The translations under genes and the position numbers were made by a program. The notes under the pieces were generated by a model. That model was not told the origin of the DNA. It ran no database searches and saw only the letters and a program-made list of their open reading frames with translations. Shown piece after piece: positions 17,814 to 25,558 of a stretch of 64,000 nt of DNA. The stretch is taken from assembly GCF_030010235.1 (NCBI RefSeq), contig NZ_JASCRS010000003.1, positions 186,001 through 250,000 on the forward strand, written 5' to 3'. The DNA comes from Leucobacter sp. UT-8R-CII-1-4. GTDB taxonomy: Bacteria; Actinomycetota; Actinomycetes; Actinomycetales; Microbacteriaceae. The stretch's first letter is position 1. Every line of letters begins with the position of its first letter.

Positions 17814-18869
17814 CTAACGCCGCGCTTTTGTTCCTGTCTGCGCAGCGGCGAGAATTGCTGAGATCTCAGTTTCTTCGTTGTCGAGCGTCAGCGGTCGTGA
17901 AGCTGAAACATCAAGTTCGCCCTGATCGTCGCGAGGTACCCACAGCAATTTCGCGTCCGGTAGCGTTGGATCGCCCGGCGTGAGAGCCTCAAGCACCTGT
18001 TCAGGCGTCAGCCCGGCAGCTGCAAGCGATGCGAGTTCTCTAGTGTTCAAATCGACGGGAGTCGGACCATTGCCCATATCGGTTGCGTAGAGCAGGGTGC
18101 CCCCGTGCCGAACGAAGGCGGCAACATTTTTGAGCGCGATTTCGTGCGCTTCGGTGTATTCGCCCCAGCCGTGAATATCGAGTGTTGAGCACCACGAGGT
18201 GAGCGCCGCAAGCTCGACTATCTGATCCTCGGAGAGAACCTCAGAAAACGGAGCGTGTGCGAGTCTGGTGGCGCCAAGCCGCGCCGCGCGAAGCGCTTCA
18301 CCCGGCCCCTCTGGGTGCGCGACTACAGGCAACTTGAAGGAGGCAGCAGTGCGCACAATCAGGCTGAAAAGTTCATCAGAGAAGACAGGGCCTGTGCTGC
18401 TATTGCTGGCAACCTTGATCGCCGATGCACCAGCCGATGCCATCTCGGTAACTGCGGCGATAGCCTCGGACGAGTTTGCAATCTCGCGATAGGTGTCTGC
18501 TGGCGCCCAATCCCGGTCAGAGGGGTACCCGCCGACCGGAGTCAAAAATGCGCCAGCGTGAATGACTTCAATCGGGTGCGCAGAATCTGCGGCAAGCCGC
18601 TGGAGTTCGCTTGGGCTACCACCGAGATCGTGCACCCGGCTTATTGGTGAGACCGCGAGGTATTGCCAATCACTGAGATGCAGATGCACGTGCCAGTCGG
18701 TGAACCCCCCGGTCAACACGCCGCCGCTCAGGGGCGCTTCGCCGGCAGAAACAGCGTCAAAATCAACTCGGCAGCGCTGCTCGCCGTTAGCTGCAGTTTC
18801 GCTCAGCAGCGCGGCCGGGCGCCAGTTGCCGAGGGCATCCCGGCAGGTGACGATCACGCGGGTCTGCAT
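17814..18869 (-). CDS. Amidohydrolase-superfamily metallohydrolase in the tryptophan operon
   Basis: A 351-residue cytosolic amidohydrolase. The metal site is complete: H60 and H62 in DWHVHLHL, K152 in AIKVASN, H185 in VAHPEG, H205 in LAHAPF and D264 in YATDMG. It begins 3 bp after the kynA stop, with GGAG inside the kynA tail as ribosome binding site, so it is co-translated with the dioxygenase. The natural product of the dioxygenase is N-formylkynurenine, whose formamide must be hydrolysed next. No kynB-type or serine-hydrolase formamidase lies nearby, so this enzyme is a candidate for that step. It could instead act on another cyclic amide or imide. The family call is firm; the substrate is inference. 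Confidence 0.8.
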   Translation of the reverse strand: MQTRVIVTCRDALGNWRPAALLSETAANGEQRCRVDFDAVSAGEAPLSGGVLTGGFTDWHVHLHLSDWQYLAVSPISRVHDLGGSPSELQRLAADSAHPIEVIHAGAFLTPVGGYPSDRDWAPADTYREIANSSEAIAAVTEMASAGASAIKVASNSSTGPVFSDELFSLIVRTAASFKLPVVAHPEGPGEALRAARLGATRLAHAPFSEVLSEDQIVELAALTSWCSTLDIHGWGEYTEAHEIALKNVAAFVRHGGTLLYATDMGNGPTPVDLNTRELASLAAAGLTPEQVLEALTPGDPTLPDAKLLWVPRDDQGELDVSASRPLTLDNEETEISAILAAAQTGTKARR

Positions 18870-18872
18870 GAT

Positions 18873-19727
18873 TTACGCTCCGATTTCGGTGCGGAGGGCA
18901 AAGAGCTCCGGGAAGAAAGTGAGGTCGAGCGCACGCTGCAAGAAGCCGACTCCGCTCGATCCGCCGGTACCAATCTTCATGCCAATGGTGCGGGTGACCA
19001 CGCGCAGGTGGCGGAAACGCCAGAACTGGAAATTGTCTTCTAGATCGACCAGCGCCTCGCAGGTTTCGTAAAGATCCCAGTATTCGGTGGAGTTTTCGTA
19101 GATCTTTGTCATGGTGGCAACCAGCTCTTCGTTTGCCTCGTACGCCTTGGTAACGTCGCGATTCAGAACCTCTTCTGGCACGTACAGACCGCGGCGAGCA
19201 ATCAGGCGCAAGAACTCGTCATAGAGAGTGGTGCTCTCAAGTTCTTTCTTCAGCAGCGCGTAGTTCTCTGGTTCTGATTCAAAAACCTTGAGCATCCGCT
19301 CGTTCTTGTTGCCGAGCGCGAATTCGATAGCGCGATACTGCACTGACTGGAAGCCGGAAGAGTTTCCAAGATCGCCGCGGAACTCCGCATATTCTGCAGG
19401 CGTCAGGGTAGCCAACACTGACCACTGCTGGGTGAGTACGTTCTGAATGTGCTTCACGCGAGCGATCCGTTTGAGGGCAGCGCCGAGCTCGTCATTGCGC
19501 AGGCACTCGCGGGCGCTGACCAGCTCATGAATGGCGAGCTTCATCCAGAGCTCTGAGGTCTGGTGCTGAATGATGAACAGCAGCTCATCGTGGTGCTCGG
19601 GCTTGCTCACCGGGTGCTGTGCCGAGAGCAGCGTATCGAGGTCAAGGTAGCGGCCGTAGCTCATCTTCTCGCTGAGATCAGTGACGACGCCATCTTCGAT
19701 CTTGCGGGTGTTGTGTTCGACGCTCAT
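18873..19727 (-). CDS. kynA: Tryptophan 2,3-dioxygenase
   Basis: A 284-residue haem enzyme that opens the indole ring of L-tryptophan to N-formylkynurenine, the first step of kynurenine breakdown. The distal histidine is H55 in LLFIIQHQTSELWMKL, the same number as in the Xanthomonas enzyme. The proximal-haem region NFQFWRFRHLRVVTRTIG and the substrate loop GTGGSSGVGFL are intact. The ATG at 19727 has GGAGG 6 nt upstream; an earlier in-frame start is not supported. It heads the operon kynA-amidohydrolase-PLP enzyme. A 9-bp hairpin lies just before its ribosome binding site. No kynureninase gene is in the window. Confidence 0.96.
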   Translation of the reverse strand: MSVEHNTRKIEDGVVTDLSEKMSYGRYLDLDTLLSAQHPVSKPEHHDELLFIIQHQTSELWMKLAIHELVSARECLRNDELGAALKRIARVKHIQNVLTQQWSVLATLTPAEYAEFRGDLGNSSGFQSVQYRAIEFALGNKNERMLKVFESEPENYALLKKELESTTLYDEFLRLIARRGLYVPEEVLNRDVTKAYEANEELVATMTKIYENSTEYWDLYETCEALVDLEDNFQFWRFRHLRVVTRTIGMKIGTGGSSGVGFLQRALDLTFFPELFALRTEIGA

Positions 19728-19749
19728 GTGTTGCCTCCATTGGCTTGGA

Positions 19750-19774
19750 GGTGTCGCCAAGGAGAGGCGACACC
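19750..19774 (-). promoter_or_regulatory. Hairpin in the kynA leader
   Basis: GGTGTCGCC and GGCGACACC form a perfect 9-bp stem with a 7-nt loop, ending about 10 nt before the kynA ribosome binding site. In the transcript the loop contains CUCC, complementary to the GGAG of that site. It may be an operator or a translation control element. Confidence 0.5.
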
Positions 19775-19865
19775 TGGGTTGCGGTTTGTGAAGTCGCAGA
19801 CCCGGTTGCCGACACCCGTTGGGGCCGACCGCGTCAACTGCGGTACGTGAGATTCTTACGAATCC

Positions 19866-20957
19866 CTAGGACACGCGACGGATCCATTCTTCGGTTGAGA
19901 ACTTTTCTGCCACGAGCCGCTCCGCGAAAGCATACTCTTCGGCAGTGACTTTGTCAGCCGTGCCGCCGTAGCGCCCGGTAAAGACCTCGAGCATATGAGA
20001 AATGATTTCTTCGCGAGCGAGACCGGTTTGGCTGCGCAGCGGATCAACACGCTTCTGTGCACTCGTGGTGCCCTTATCGCTGAGTTTTTCCCGACCGATT
20101 CGCAACACCTTGGTCATCGCCTCGGCGTCCATGTCATACGCCATGGTGACGTGATGCAACACCGCGCCGTTCGCGATCCGCTTTTGCGCGGCACCACCGA
20201 TCTTGCCGAGCGGGCTCGTAATGTCGTTCAGCGGTTTGTAGCTCGCATCAATGCCGAGTGAGCGTAGAGCTTCAAGCACCCAATCATCAAGAAACGCATA
20301 GGAGTCGGCGAAGCTCATGCCCCGCACTAACTCTTCGGGAACATACAGCGCATAGGTGATGCTGCTGGCCGGTTCCATATACATCGCACCGCCGCCCGAG
20401 ATACGACGAACCAATTGGGCGTTATGCGCGGCCAGTTGCTCCTCATCGACCTCGTTCATGACCGACTGAAAACTGCCGATGATCACGGCAGCCTCATCCC
20501 ATTCCCAGATACGGAGAGTCGGGCCGCGCTTACCGCTGCCGACCTCGTTCACGAGCACTTCGTCAAGGGCAGCGTTCATCATTGGTGAGAGTGCCGGCTC
20601 GTGCAGAATGCTCCACTCGTAGTCACGCCACTGCGCAGCACCAGTGAGCGCGCGTCGAACCGCGACCCCAACGGCCTCAGCCGAGAAGCCGATCAGGTGA
20701 GTATCTGCAGGCAGGGCGTCAGTGATGGCGGCGCTGATCTGCGTCACGTCAGTGCGAACATCAAGACCGTTCACTGAGGCAACGATCACCGGCAGGGCAT
20801 CATCAGGCTCAAGGAAAAAATCGCCTGAAAGCTTGAAATTCGCAATAATCTCGCGATCCTCGCCACCAGAACTCTCAGCACTTACGCGCTCAGAATCGAA
20901 GTCGACAACTACTAACTTGCCGCCAGGAACCTTGTATTCGCCGTGATGCTGGGCCAT
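19866..20957 (-). CDS. Lipoate-protein ligase with the accessory domain at the N-terminus
   Basis: A 363-residue enzyme that attaches lipoate to 2-oxoacid dehydrogenase and glycine cleavage carriers. Residues 1-95 (GEYKVPGGKLVVVDF...) resemble the accessory domain that sits at the C-terminus of Escherichia coli LplA. Residues 105-363 are the catalytic BPL/LplA fold, with the signature LVRRISGGGAMYMEP and the lysine-bearing GKIGGAAQKR. The order is therefore reversed from the classical enzyme. It lies 138 bp upstream of kynA on the same strand and 37 bp downstream of the alpha/beta hydrolase gene. Octanoyl transfer is possible, but the RRxSGGG motif favours ligase. Confidence 0.85.
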   Translation of the reverse strand: MAQHHGEYKVPGGKLVVVDFDSERVSAESSGGEDREIIANFKLSGDFFLEPDDALPVIVASVNGLDVRTDVTQISAAITDALPADTHLIGFSAEAVGVAVRRALTGAAQWRDYEWSILHEPALSPMMNAALDEVLVNEVGSGKRGPTLRIWEWDEAAVIIGSFQSVMNEVDEEQLAAHNAQLVRRISGGGAMYMEPASSITYALYVPEELVRGMSFADSYAFLDDWVLEALRSLGIDASYKPLNDITSPLGKIGGAAQKRIANGAVLHHVTMAYDMDAEAMTKVLRIGREKLSDKGTTSAQKRVDPLRSQTGLAREEIISHMLEVFTGRYGGTADKVTAEEYAFAERLVAEKFSTEEWIRRVS

Positions 20958-20994
20958 GCCTTAAGCGTAGCGCCGCCGCGCAGCGGCCGGTGAT

Positions 20995-21912
20995 CTATTC
21001 GCCGACAGGGAAATGGTCAAGCATCCAGGTGACAATCTCGGCGATAACATCATCGCGGTTGATTTCATTGAGCAGCTCATGCCTGCCGTCAAAGAGGCGA
21101 AGCGTGACATCACGCACCCCTCGCGCGCGGTAAGCATCGGCGAGCCTGCGCAGACCATTGCCGCGACTGAGCGGATCATCGCGCCCCGAGACAATCAGCA
21201 TCGGCACATCAGCGACATTGGCAGACGGGGTGCCAAAAAGGCGTGCCGCATCGGCAAGACCAAAGAGCTTGGCAATATCTGCCGAGAAACAGAGCGGGTC
21301 GGCAATAAATGCTTTTGCGGTGCGCGGGTCGCGGCTCAGCCACTCAAAACCATTCGCCTTCGGGCTACGCCAATTCTTATTCAGGTCGCCCGATTCCATC
21401 ATCAATGGGGTGCGGTATGCGCTGCCCGAAAGCACCACGCCATCGAACGGGCGATCCTCGTGATTCAAAATTCGCTGCGTCATAAGCGAACCCCAGGAGT
21501 GGCCAAACATGATCACAGGCAGACCAGGGTGGCGTTCACGCGCGATCGAAGTGAGCTGCAAAATGGCGGCCTCAGTGGCCCGCAAACCACCGGGCCCAAG
21601 CTTGCCGAGCTTTGCCAGATCTCCGCCGTGCTGCCTGCGGCCGGTATGACCGTGACCGCGGTGGTCATCGGCATATACGGCGAAGCCATTGGCCGCGAGC
21701 ACGCGTGCGAAGGCGTCATAGCGCAGTGCGTGTTCGCCGATGCCGTGCGCGATCTGCACAATCGCATGTGGCTGGCCACCATCGGCAGAGAGCGCGATCA
21801 CATCGGTGTCGTTGTGCTGGCTCTCTTCGCCCGGCAACCAAACATAGGCACGAATGTCGATGCCGTGAGCGTCGGTGTAGTCGAACTCGGTATAGGCGCG
21901 TGCTGGACTCAT
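20995..21912 (-). CDS. Alpha/beta hydrolase, monoacylglycerol lipase-like
   Basis: A 305-residue hydrolase of the Hydrolase_4/S33 group. The triad is visible: nucleophile in FGHSWGSLM, acid in VSGRDDPLSRG and histidine in DGRHELLNEINRD. HGIGEHALRYDAFA provides the oxyanion strand and DHRGHGHTGRR is the usual DxRGHGxS motif. No signal peptide is seen, so it acts inside the cell or at the membrane face. Such enzymes hydrolyse monoacylglycerols or lysophospholipids. It is divergent from the dehydrogenase gene at 22015. Confidence 0.87.
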   Translation of the reverse strand: MSPARAYTEFDYTDAHGIDIRAYVWLPGEESQHNDTDVIALSADGGQPHAIVQIAHGIGEHALRYDAFARVLAANGFAVYADDHRGHGHTGRRQHGGDLAKLGKLGPGGLRATEAAILQLTSIARERHPGLPVIMFGHSWGSLMTQRILNHEDRPFDGVVLSGSAYRTPLMMESGDLNKNWRSPKANGFEWLSRDPRTAKAFIADPLCFSADIAKLFGLADAARLFGTPSANVADVPMLIVSGRDDPLSRGNGLRRLADAYRARGVRDVTLRLFDGRHELLNEINRDDVIAEIVTWMLDHFPVGE

Positions 21913-22014
21913 GGCTTCATTCTGTCATCTCGCGCCGATCAGTGCCCCGAAGAAATGTGTCGCAGGCTAAGTCGGCAGCTGCCATAGTGTGAAGCAGGAG
22001 GTAGCAAGGAAGCT

Positions 22015-22908
22015 ATGACAGAGACACAGAGCCCCAAGCAGCGATCGATCGTCGTCATCGGTGGCGGAATCATGGGCGCAGGTATCGCCATCGCGATGGC
22101 GAATGCCGGCCACAGAGTTTCGGTGGTTGAGCCCGATCAAGCTCGCGCCGCTGCGCTGCGTGAGCGGCTGCAAGAAATCCCGAAAGCGGCGGTGGGCCAG
22201 ATCGGCGCAGACTGGGCGCCAATAGCCGAAGCCGACTACGTTTTTGAAGCGGCACCAGAGAACCTGCAACTGAAACAACAGCTCTGGGCGAGACTCGGTG
22301 AAGTTGCTCGCGCCGATGCAGTGCTCGCGACGAATACCTCCTCATTGGATGTTGATGACCTTGCTTGGGTTGTGCCCGAGCCAGGCCGAGTGCTTGCGGC
22401 ACACTGGTTTAACCCCGCATACGAGGTGCAGTGTGTTGAGCTAGCCCCGGGCAGCCAAACCGCGGTAGACACCATTCAAGCCGTCACCGAACTGTTGAGT
22501 GCCGCCGGTAAAACCCCGGTATCGGTGCAAAACCGGCCGGGTTTCATTGCAAACCGGATCCAGTTCGCGATGATTCGAGAGGCAATGCTTTGCCTCGAAG
22601 ATGGGGCATCGCGTGAGGCAATCGATGAGGTGGTGCGAACCTCATTTGCGCCGCGACTTGCCGCTCTCGGGCCTTTGGCCAATGCTGACCTTGGTGGGCT
22701 CGACACCTACCTATCAATCTTCGAGACCCTGCAGGGGGTCTTCGGCGAACGATTCGCGCCGCCGCAGAGCCTCGTTGATGCTGTTGCGGCGGGCAGACTC
22801 GGTACCAAAACTCTTGCCGGGTTTGACGACTATGACGAGGATTCTGCCGCTGCGCTCGCCGCAGAGCGCGACCGCAGACTCAGCGCGGTGATCGCCGCGG
22901 TCCGGTAG
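22015..22908 (+). CDS. 3-hydroxyacyl-CoA dehydrogenase family protein
   Basis: A 297-residue NAD-dependent dehydrogenase. The Rossmann motif is VVIGGGIMGAGIAIAMANAGH at residues 13-33. The catalytic histidine is in AAHWFNPAYEVQCVELAPG, and the C-terminal helical domain begins near PGFIANRIQFAMIREAM. The HWFNP form is also common in carnitine- and gulonate-type dehydrogenases, so the substrate may be a 3-hydroxyacyl-CoA or another hydroxy acid. AGGAGG and AAGGAAG both precede the ATG. It is followed closely by a D-2-hydroxyacid dehydrogenase and a quinone oxidoreductase on the same strand. Confidence 0.87.
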   Translation: MTETQSPKQRSIVVIGGGIMGAGIAIAMANAGHRVSVVEPDQARAAALRERLQEIPKAAVGQIGADWAPIAEADYVFEAAPENLQLKQQLWARLGEVARADAVLATNTSSLDVDDLAWVVPEPGRVLAAHWFNPAYEVQCVELAPGSQTAVDTIQAVTELLSAAGKTPVSVQNRPGFIANRIQFAMIREAMLCLEDGASREAIDEVVRTSFAPRLAALGPLANADLGGLDTYLSIFETLQGVFGERFAPPQSLVDAVAAGRLGTKTLAGFDDYDEDSAAALAAERDRRLSAVIAAVR

Positions 22909-22944
22909 CTCTCGCTCTCAAACTGCCATAGCTAGACTCGACTT

Positions 22945-23889
22945 ATGCGTGAACTCGTGGTGTCGTTGCCCAGTGACTCAGGACTCAAAGAGGCCGTTGG
23001 TGATCTTGAAGGGGTCGAGTTTGTGCTTTGGGACCTTGACGGTCCGGCACCTCGTCCCGTGATTGACCTCGTCGTTCCGCCGTATTGGGGCGGGAACGAT
23101 CGTCTCGCAAGAGTGCGAGAGGTAAGCACTCAACTCGTGCAGTGGCAGTCGATTGGCTACAACGGTATCGCTGAGGTGCTGCCGGCAGGTGTGCCGCTGG
23201 CGAATGCGAGCACCGTGCACGAGAGCGGCACGGCAGAGCTGGCGCTCGGCCTGATGATCGCCGGGCAGCGTGGCATGGGCAGCTTCATTCGCGAGGGCCT
23301 GTCTGGCACTTGGAACCTGAGAACGTTCCCGAGCCTTGCTGATCGTCGGGTGCTCATTGTTGGTTACGGTGGGGTCGCGAAAGCTGTTGAAGCTCGTTTG
23401 GCGGGCTTTGAAGTGCAGATTTCGAGGATCGCCCGAAGCGCCCGCACCGAGCAAAACCACGCCGGCGAAACCGTCGAGGTGCTCGGGTTTGATCGTTTGC
23501 ACGATGCACTGCGCAGCGCAGAGGTAGTGGTGCTTACGGTTCCTCTCACCGCTGAAACTGCCGGCATGATGAACGCCGAAGCGCTCGCTGCAATGCCCGA
23601 TGATGCGCTGCTGGTGAATGTTGCAAGGGGCGCTGTGGTTGATACTGAAGCGCTTACCGCTGAGCTGCGCGCTGGTCGGTTGCGTGCGGCGCTTGATGTC
23701 ACTGAACCGGAGCCGTTGCCAGCCGATCACCCGCTCTGGGGCTTTGACAACGTGATTATCACGCCGCACGCAGGTGGAGACTCGACCGCGATGATGCCGC
23801 GTATTGGTGCTCTGATTCGTCGTCAGATTGCACACCTGCAAGCCGGTGAAACACCAGAGAACATTGTGCTTGGTGCTAGCACGTCATAG
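22945..23889 (+). CDS. D-isomer-specific 2-hydroxyacid dehydrogenase
   Basis: A 314-residue NAD(P)-dependent dehydrogenase of the D-2-hydroxyacid family, a soluble enzyme reducing 2-oxoacids to D-hydroxyacids or the reverse. The nucleotide-binding motif is VLIVGYGGVAKAV near residue 137. The three catalytic residues are Arg in NVARGAVVDTEAL, Glu in DVTEPEPLPADHPLW and His in IITPHAGGD. It lies 36 bp after the preceding dehydrogenase gene. Its exact substrate cannot be read from sequence. Confidence 0.9.
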   Translation: MRELVVSLPSDSGLKEAVGDLEGVEFVLWDLDGPAPRPVIDLVVPPYWGGNDRLARVREVSTQLVQWQSIGYNGIAEVLPAGVPLANASTVHESGTAELALGLMIAGQRGMGSFIREGLSGTWNLRTFPSLADRRVLIVGYGGVAKAVEARLAGFEVQISRIARSARTEQNHAGETVEVLGFDRLHDALRSAEVVVLTVPLTAETAGMMNAEALAAMPDDALLVNVARGAVVDTEALTAELRAGRLRAALDVTEPEPLPADHPLWGFDNVIITPHAGGDSTAMMPRIGALIRRQIAHLQAGETPENIVLGASTS

Positions 23890-23957
23890 TAGACAGTGCG
23901 CTGTCGTCATCTCGGCGAGCGGCGTAGGGTGAGAGCACGAGAGAACAGGGGAGAGCC

Positions 23958-24920
23958 GTGCGTGCGATTGTGGTGAATGAGGCTGGCGGGCCAGAATCGC
24001 TTCGCCTGCAAGAACTGCCCGATGTTCAGCCGCAAGCGGGAGAACTGCTGGTTGAAACCGCTGCGGTTGGCGTGAACTTTATTGAGATCTACCAGCGCTC
24101 AGGGGTGTACGCCGTTGAGTATCCTTTCGTGCCGGGCACGGAGGCTACTGGCACGGTGATTGCGGTCGGCGAGGGCGTTGCCGGGTTTTCCGTTGGCGAT
24201 CGTATCGCCACGGCGGGTGCCAGCAGAACCTACGCCACCCAGTTCATCGTCGCCGCGGAAGAAGCTGCGCATGTGCCGGCCAGCGTTGACCTTGAAACTG
24301 CAGCGGCACTGCCGCTGCAGGGGTGCACTGCGCACTATCTAGCCACGTCTGCCGCCACGCCTCAAGCCGGCGAAACCGTGCTGGTGCATGCCGGCGCGGG
24401 CGGTGTCGGCCTGCTTCTCACTCAGCTGTTGGTGGCGCGCGGCGTGCGAGTGATTACCACCGCGTCGACGCGAGAGAAGCGTGAACTTAGTCTTGATGCA
24501 GGGGCAGCGCACTCGCTTGAATACGTGGGGTTCGCCGACCGGGTGCGTGAACTTACCGGTGGCGACGGGGCTGCGGTGGTTTATGACGGTGTGGGCAAAG
24601 ATACCTTTGACGACTCGTTGCGTGCGCTGCGCGTGCGTGGGGAGCTCGTACTGTTTGGCGGCGCGAGTGGGCAGGTGCCGCCCTTTGACTTGCAGCGATT
24701 GAACGCAGGCGGTTCGCTCTCGGTGATGAGGCCCTCACTGATGTACTTCATGCGAACTGAAGAAGAGCGCGCATGGCGTTACCGCGAATTGTTTGAGGCT
24801 CTAGAAAGCGGATCGCTTACGCTGCGTATTGGTGGGCGATTTGCGCTTGGCGATGCAGCTGCCGCGCACCAGGCGCTTGCTGGTCGTGGAACGACGGGCA
24901 AGCTGATCCTCGTTCCTTAA
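23958..24920 (+). CDS. NADPH:quinone oxidoreductase, zinc-free MDR family
   Basis: A 320-residue medium-chain reductase of the QOR/zeta-crystallin group. It starts at a GTG with AGGGGAG upstream (MRAIVVNEAGGPESL). GVNFIEIYQRSGVY is the family signature near residue 38, and VLVHAGAGGVGLLLTQL is the NADPH-binding motif near 142. The structural zinc cysteines of alcohol dehydrogenases are absent, as expected. It likely reduces quinones or reactive enones in the cytosol. It ends shortly before the convergent DUF1801 gene. Confidence 0.9.
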   Translation: MRAIVVNEAGGPESLRLQELPDVQPQAGELLVETAAVGVNFIEIYQRSGVYAVEYPFVPGTEATGTVIAVGEGVAGFSVGDRIATAGASRTYATQFIVAAEEAAHVPASVDLETAAALPLQGCTAHYLATSAATPQAGETVLVHAGAGGVGLLLTQLLVARGVRVITTASTREKRELSLDAGAAHSLEYVGFADRVRELTGGDGAAVVYDGVGKDTFDDSLRALRVRGELVLFGGASGQVPPFDLQRLNAGGSLSVMRPSLMYFMRTEEERAWRYRELFEALESGSLTLRIGGRFALGDAAAAHQALAGRGTTGKLILVP

Positions 24921-24940
24921 GTTGCGGGGATCTGCGCTGG

Positions 24941-25366
24941 TTATTCTGTTCCTTCGCGTGCGCGTGAGCCGTACACCCCTGCGCTGAGCGTTTGAAACGA
25001 CTTACGCACGATGCTTTCAAGCACGGCAAGGTCAATCTTTTCAAGGTTGCCAAGATAGAGGCAGCCGACAGCGGCGCGATGCGGGCCAAGCTTAGCCAGT
25101 TGCGTCGCGTGCGCGGCAGTCCCGTCGGAAAGATAAACAGACATCGCGGCTTTTCGCGGTGAAAAGCCCGCGGCTGCGGCGGTGCCGCTGTGACCGCTGT
25201 CGTAGCGATAGTCGTAGCTACCGAAACCAATAATGGTGCCGCTCAGTTCTGGTTCAAGCCCGGTTGCCTTGGCGTAGAGCTCAAGCAGTGTTTCAGCATC
25301 ACGCCTGCGGATGGCAGGCGTGACCCCCTCGAGAAACTCGGCAAGCTCGGGACTGATCTTCGTCAT
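24941..25366 (-). CDS. DUF1801 family protein
   Basis: A 141-residue soluble protein of the DUF1801 (YdhG-like) family, seen from RRRDAETLLELYAKATGLEPEL, GTIIGFGSYDYRY and the end LEKIDLAVLESIVRKSFQTL. The biochemical role of this family is not settled. It is a single gene, convergent with the quinone reductase and divergent from the symporter. Confidence 0.8.
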   Translation of the reverse strand: MTKISPELAEFLEGVTPAIRRRDAETLLELYAKATGLEPELSGTIIGFGSYDYRYDSGHSGTAAAAGFSPRKAAMSVYLSDGTAAHATQLAKLGPHRAAVGCLYLGNLEKIDLAVLESIVRKSFQTLSAGVYGSRAREGTE

Positions 25367-25558
25367 AGTTGCAGTCTATGTCTCGCTTGGTGGGTGTGTA
25401 CTGGCTGGATGGTTTGTCACGGCATTGGCGTGTGGCGCGAATGGGTAATACCCGCCCCTCGCCTTTCTTGTGTGACTGATCTCCGATATCAACAGCAAAA
25501 TTATGCGTGATTGCGCCGCTGTTGGAGTCAAAAATGATGGCAGCTCTACGATCGGTTC

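Noticed and set aside
21013..21987. Plus-strand 324-codon open frame
   Set aside because: Opposite the alpha/beta hydrolase with a complete triad; no domain in the shadow product.
22978..23841. Minus-strand 287-codon open frame
   Set aside because: Opposite the D-2-hydroxyacid dehydrogenase, which has all catalytic residues.
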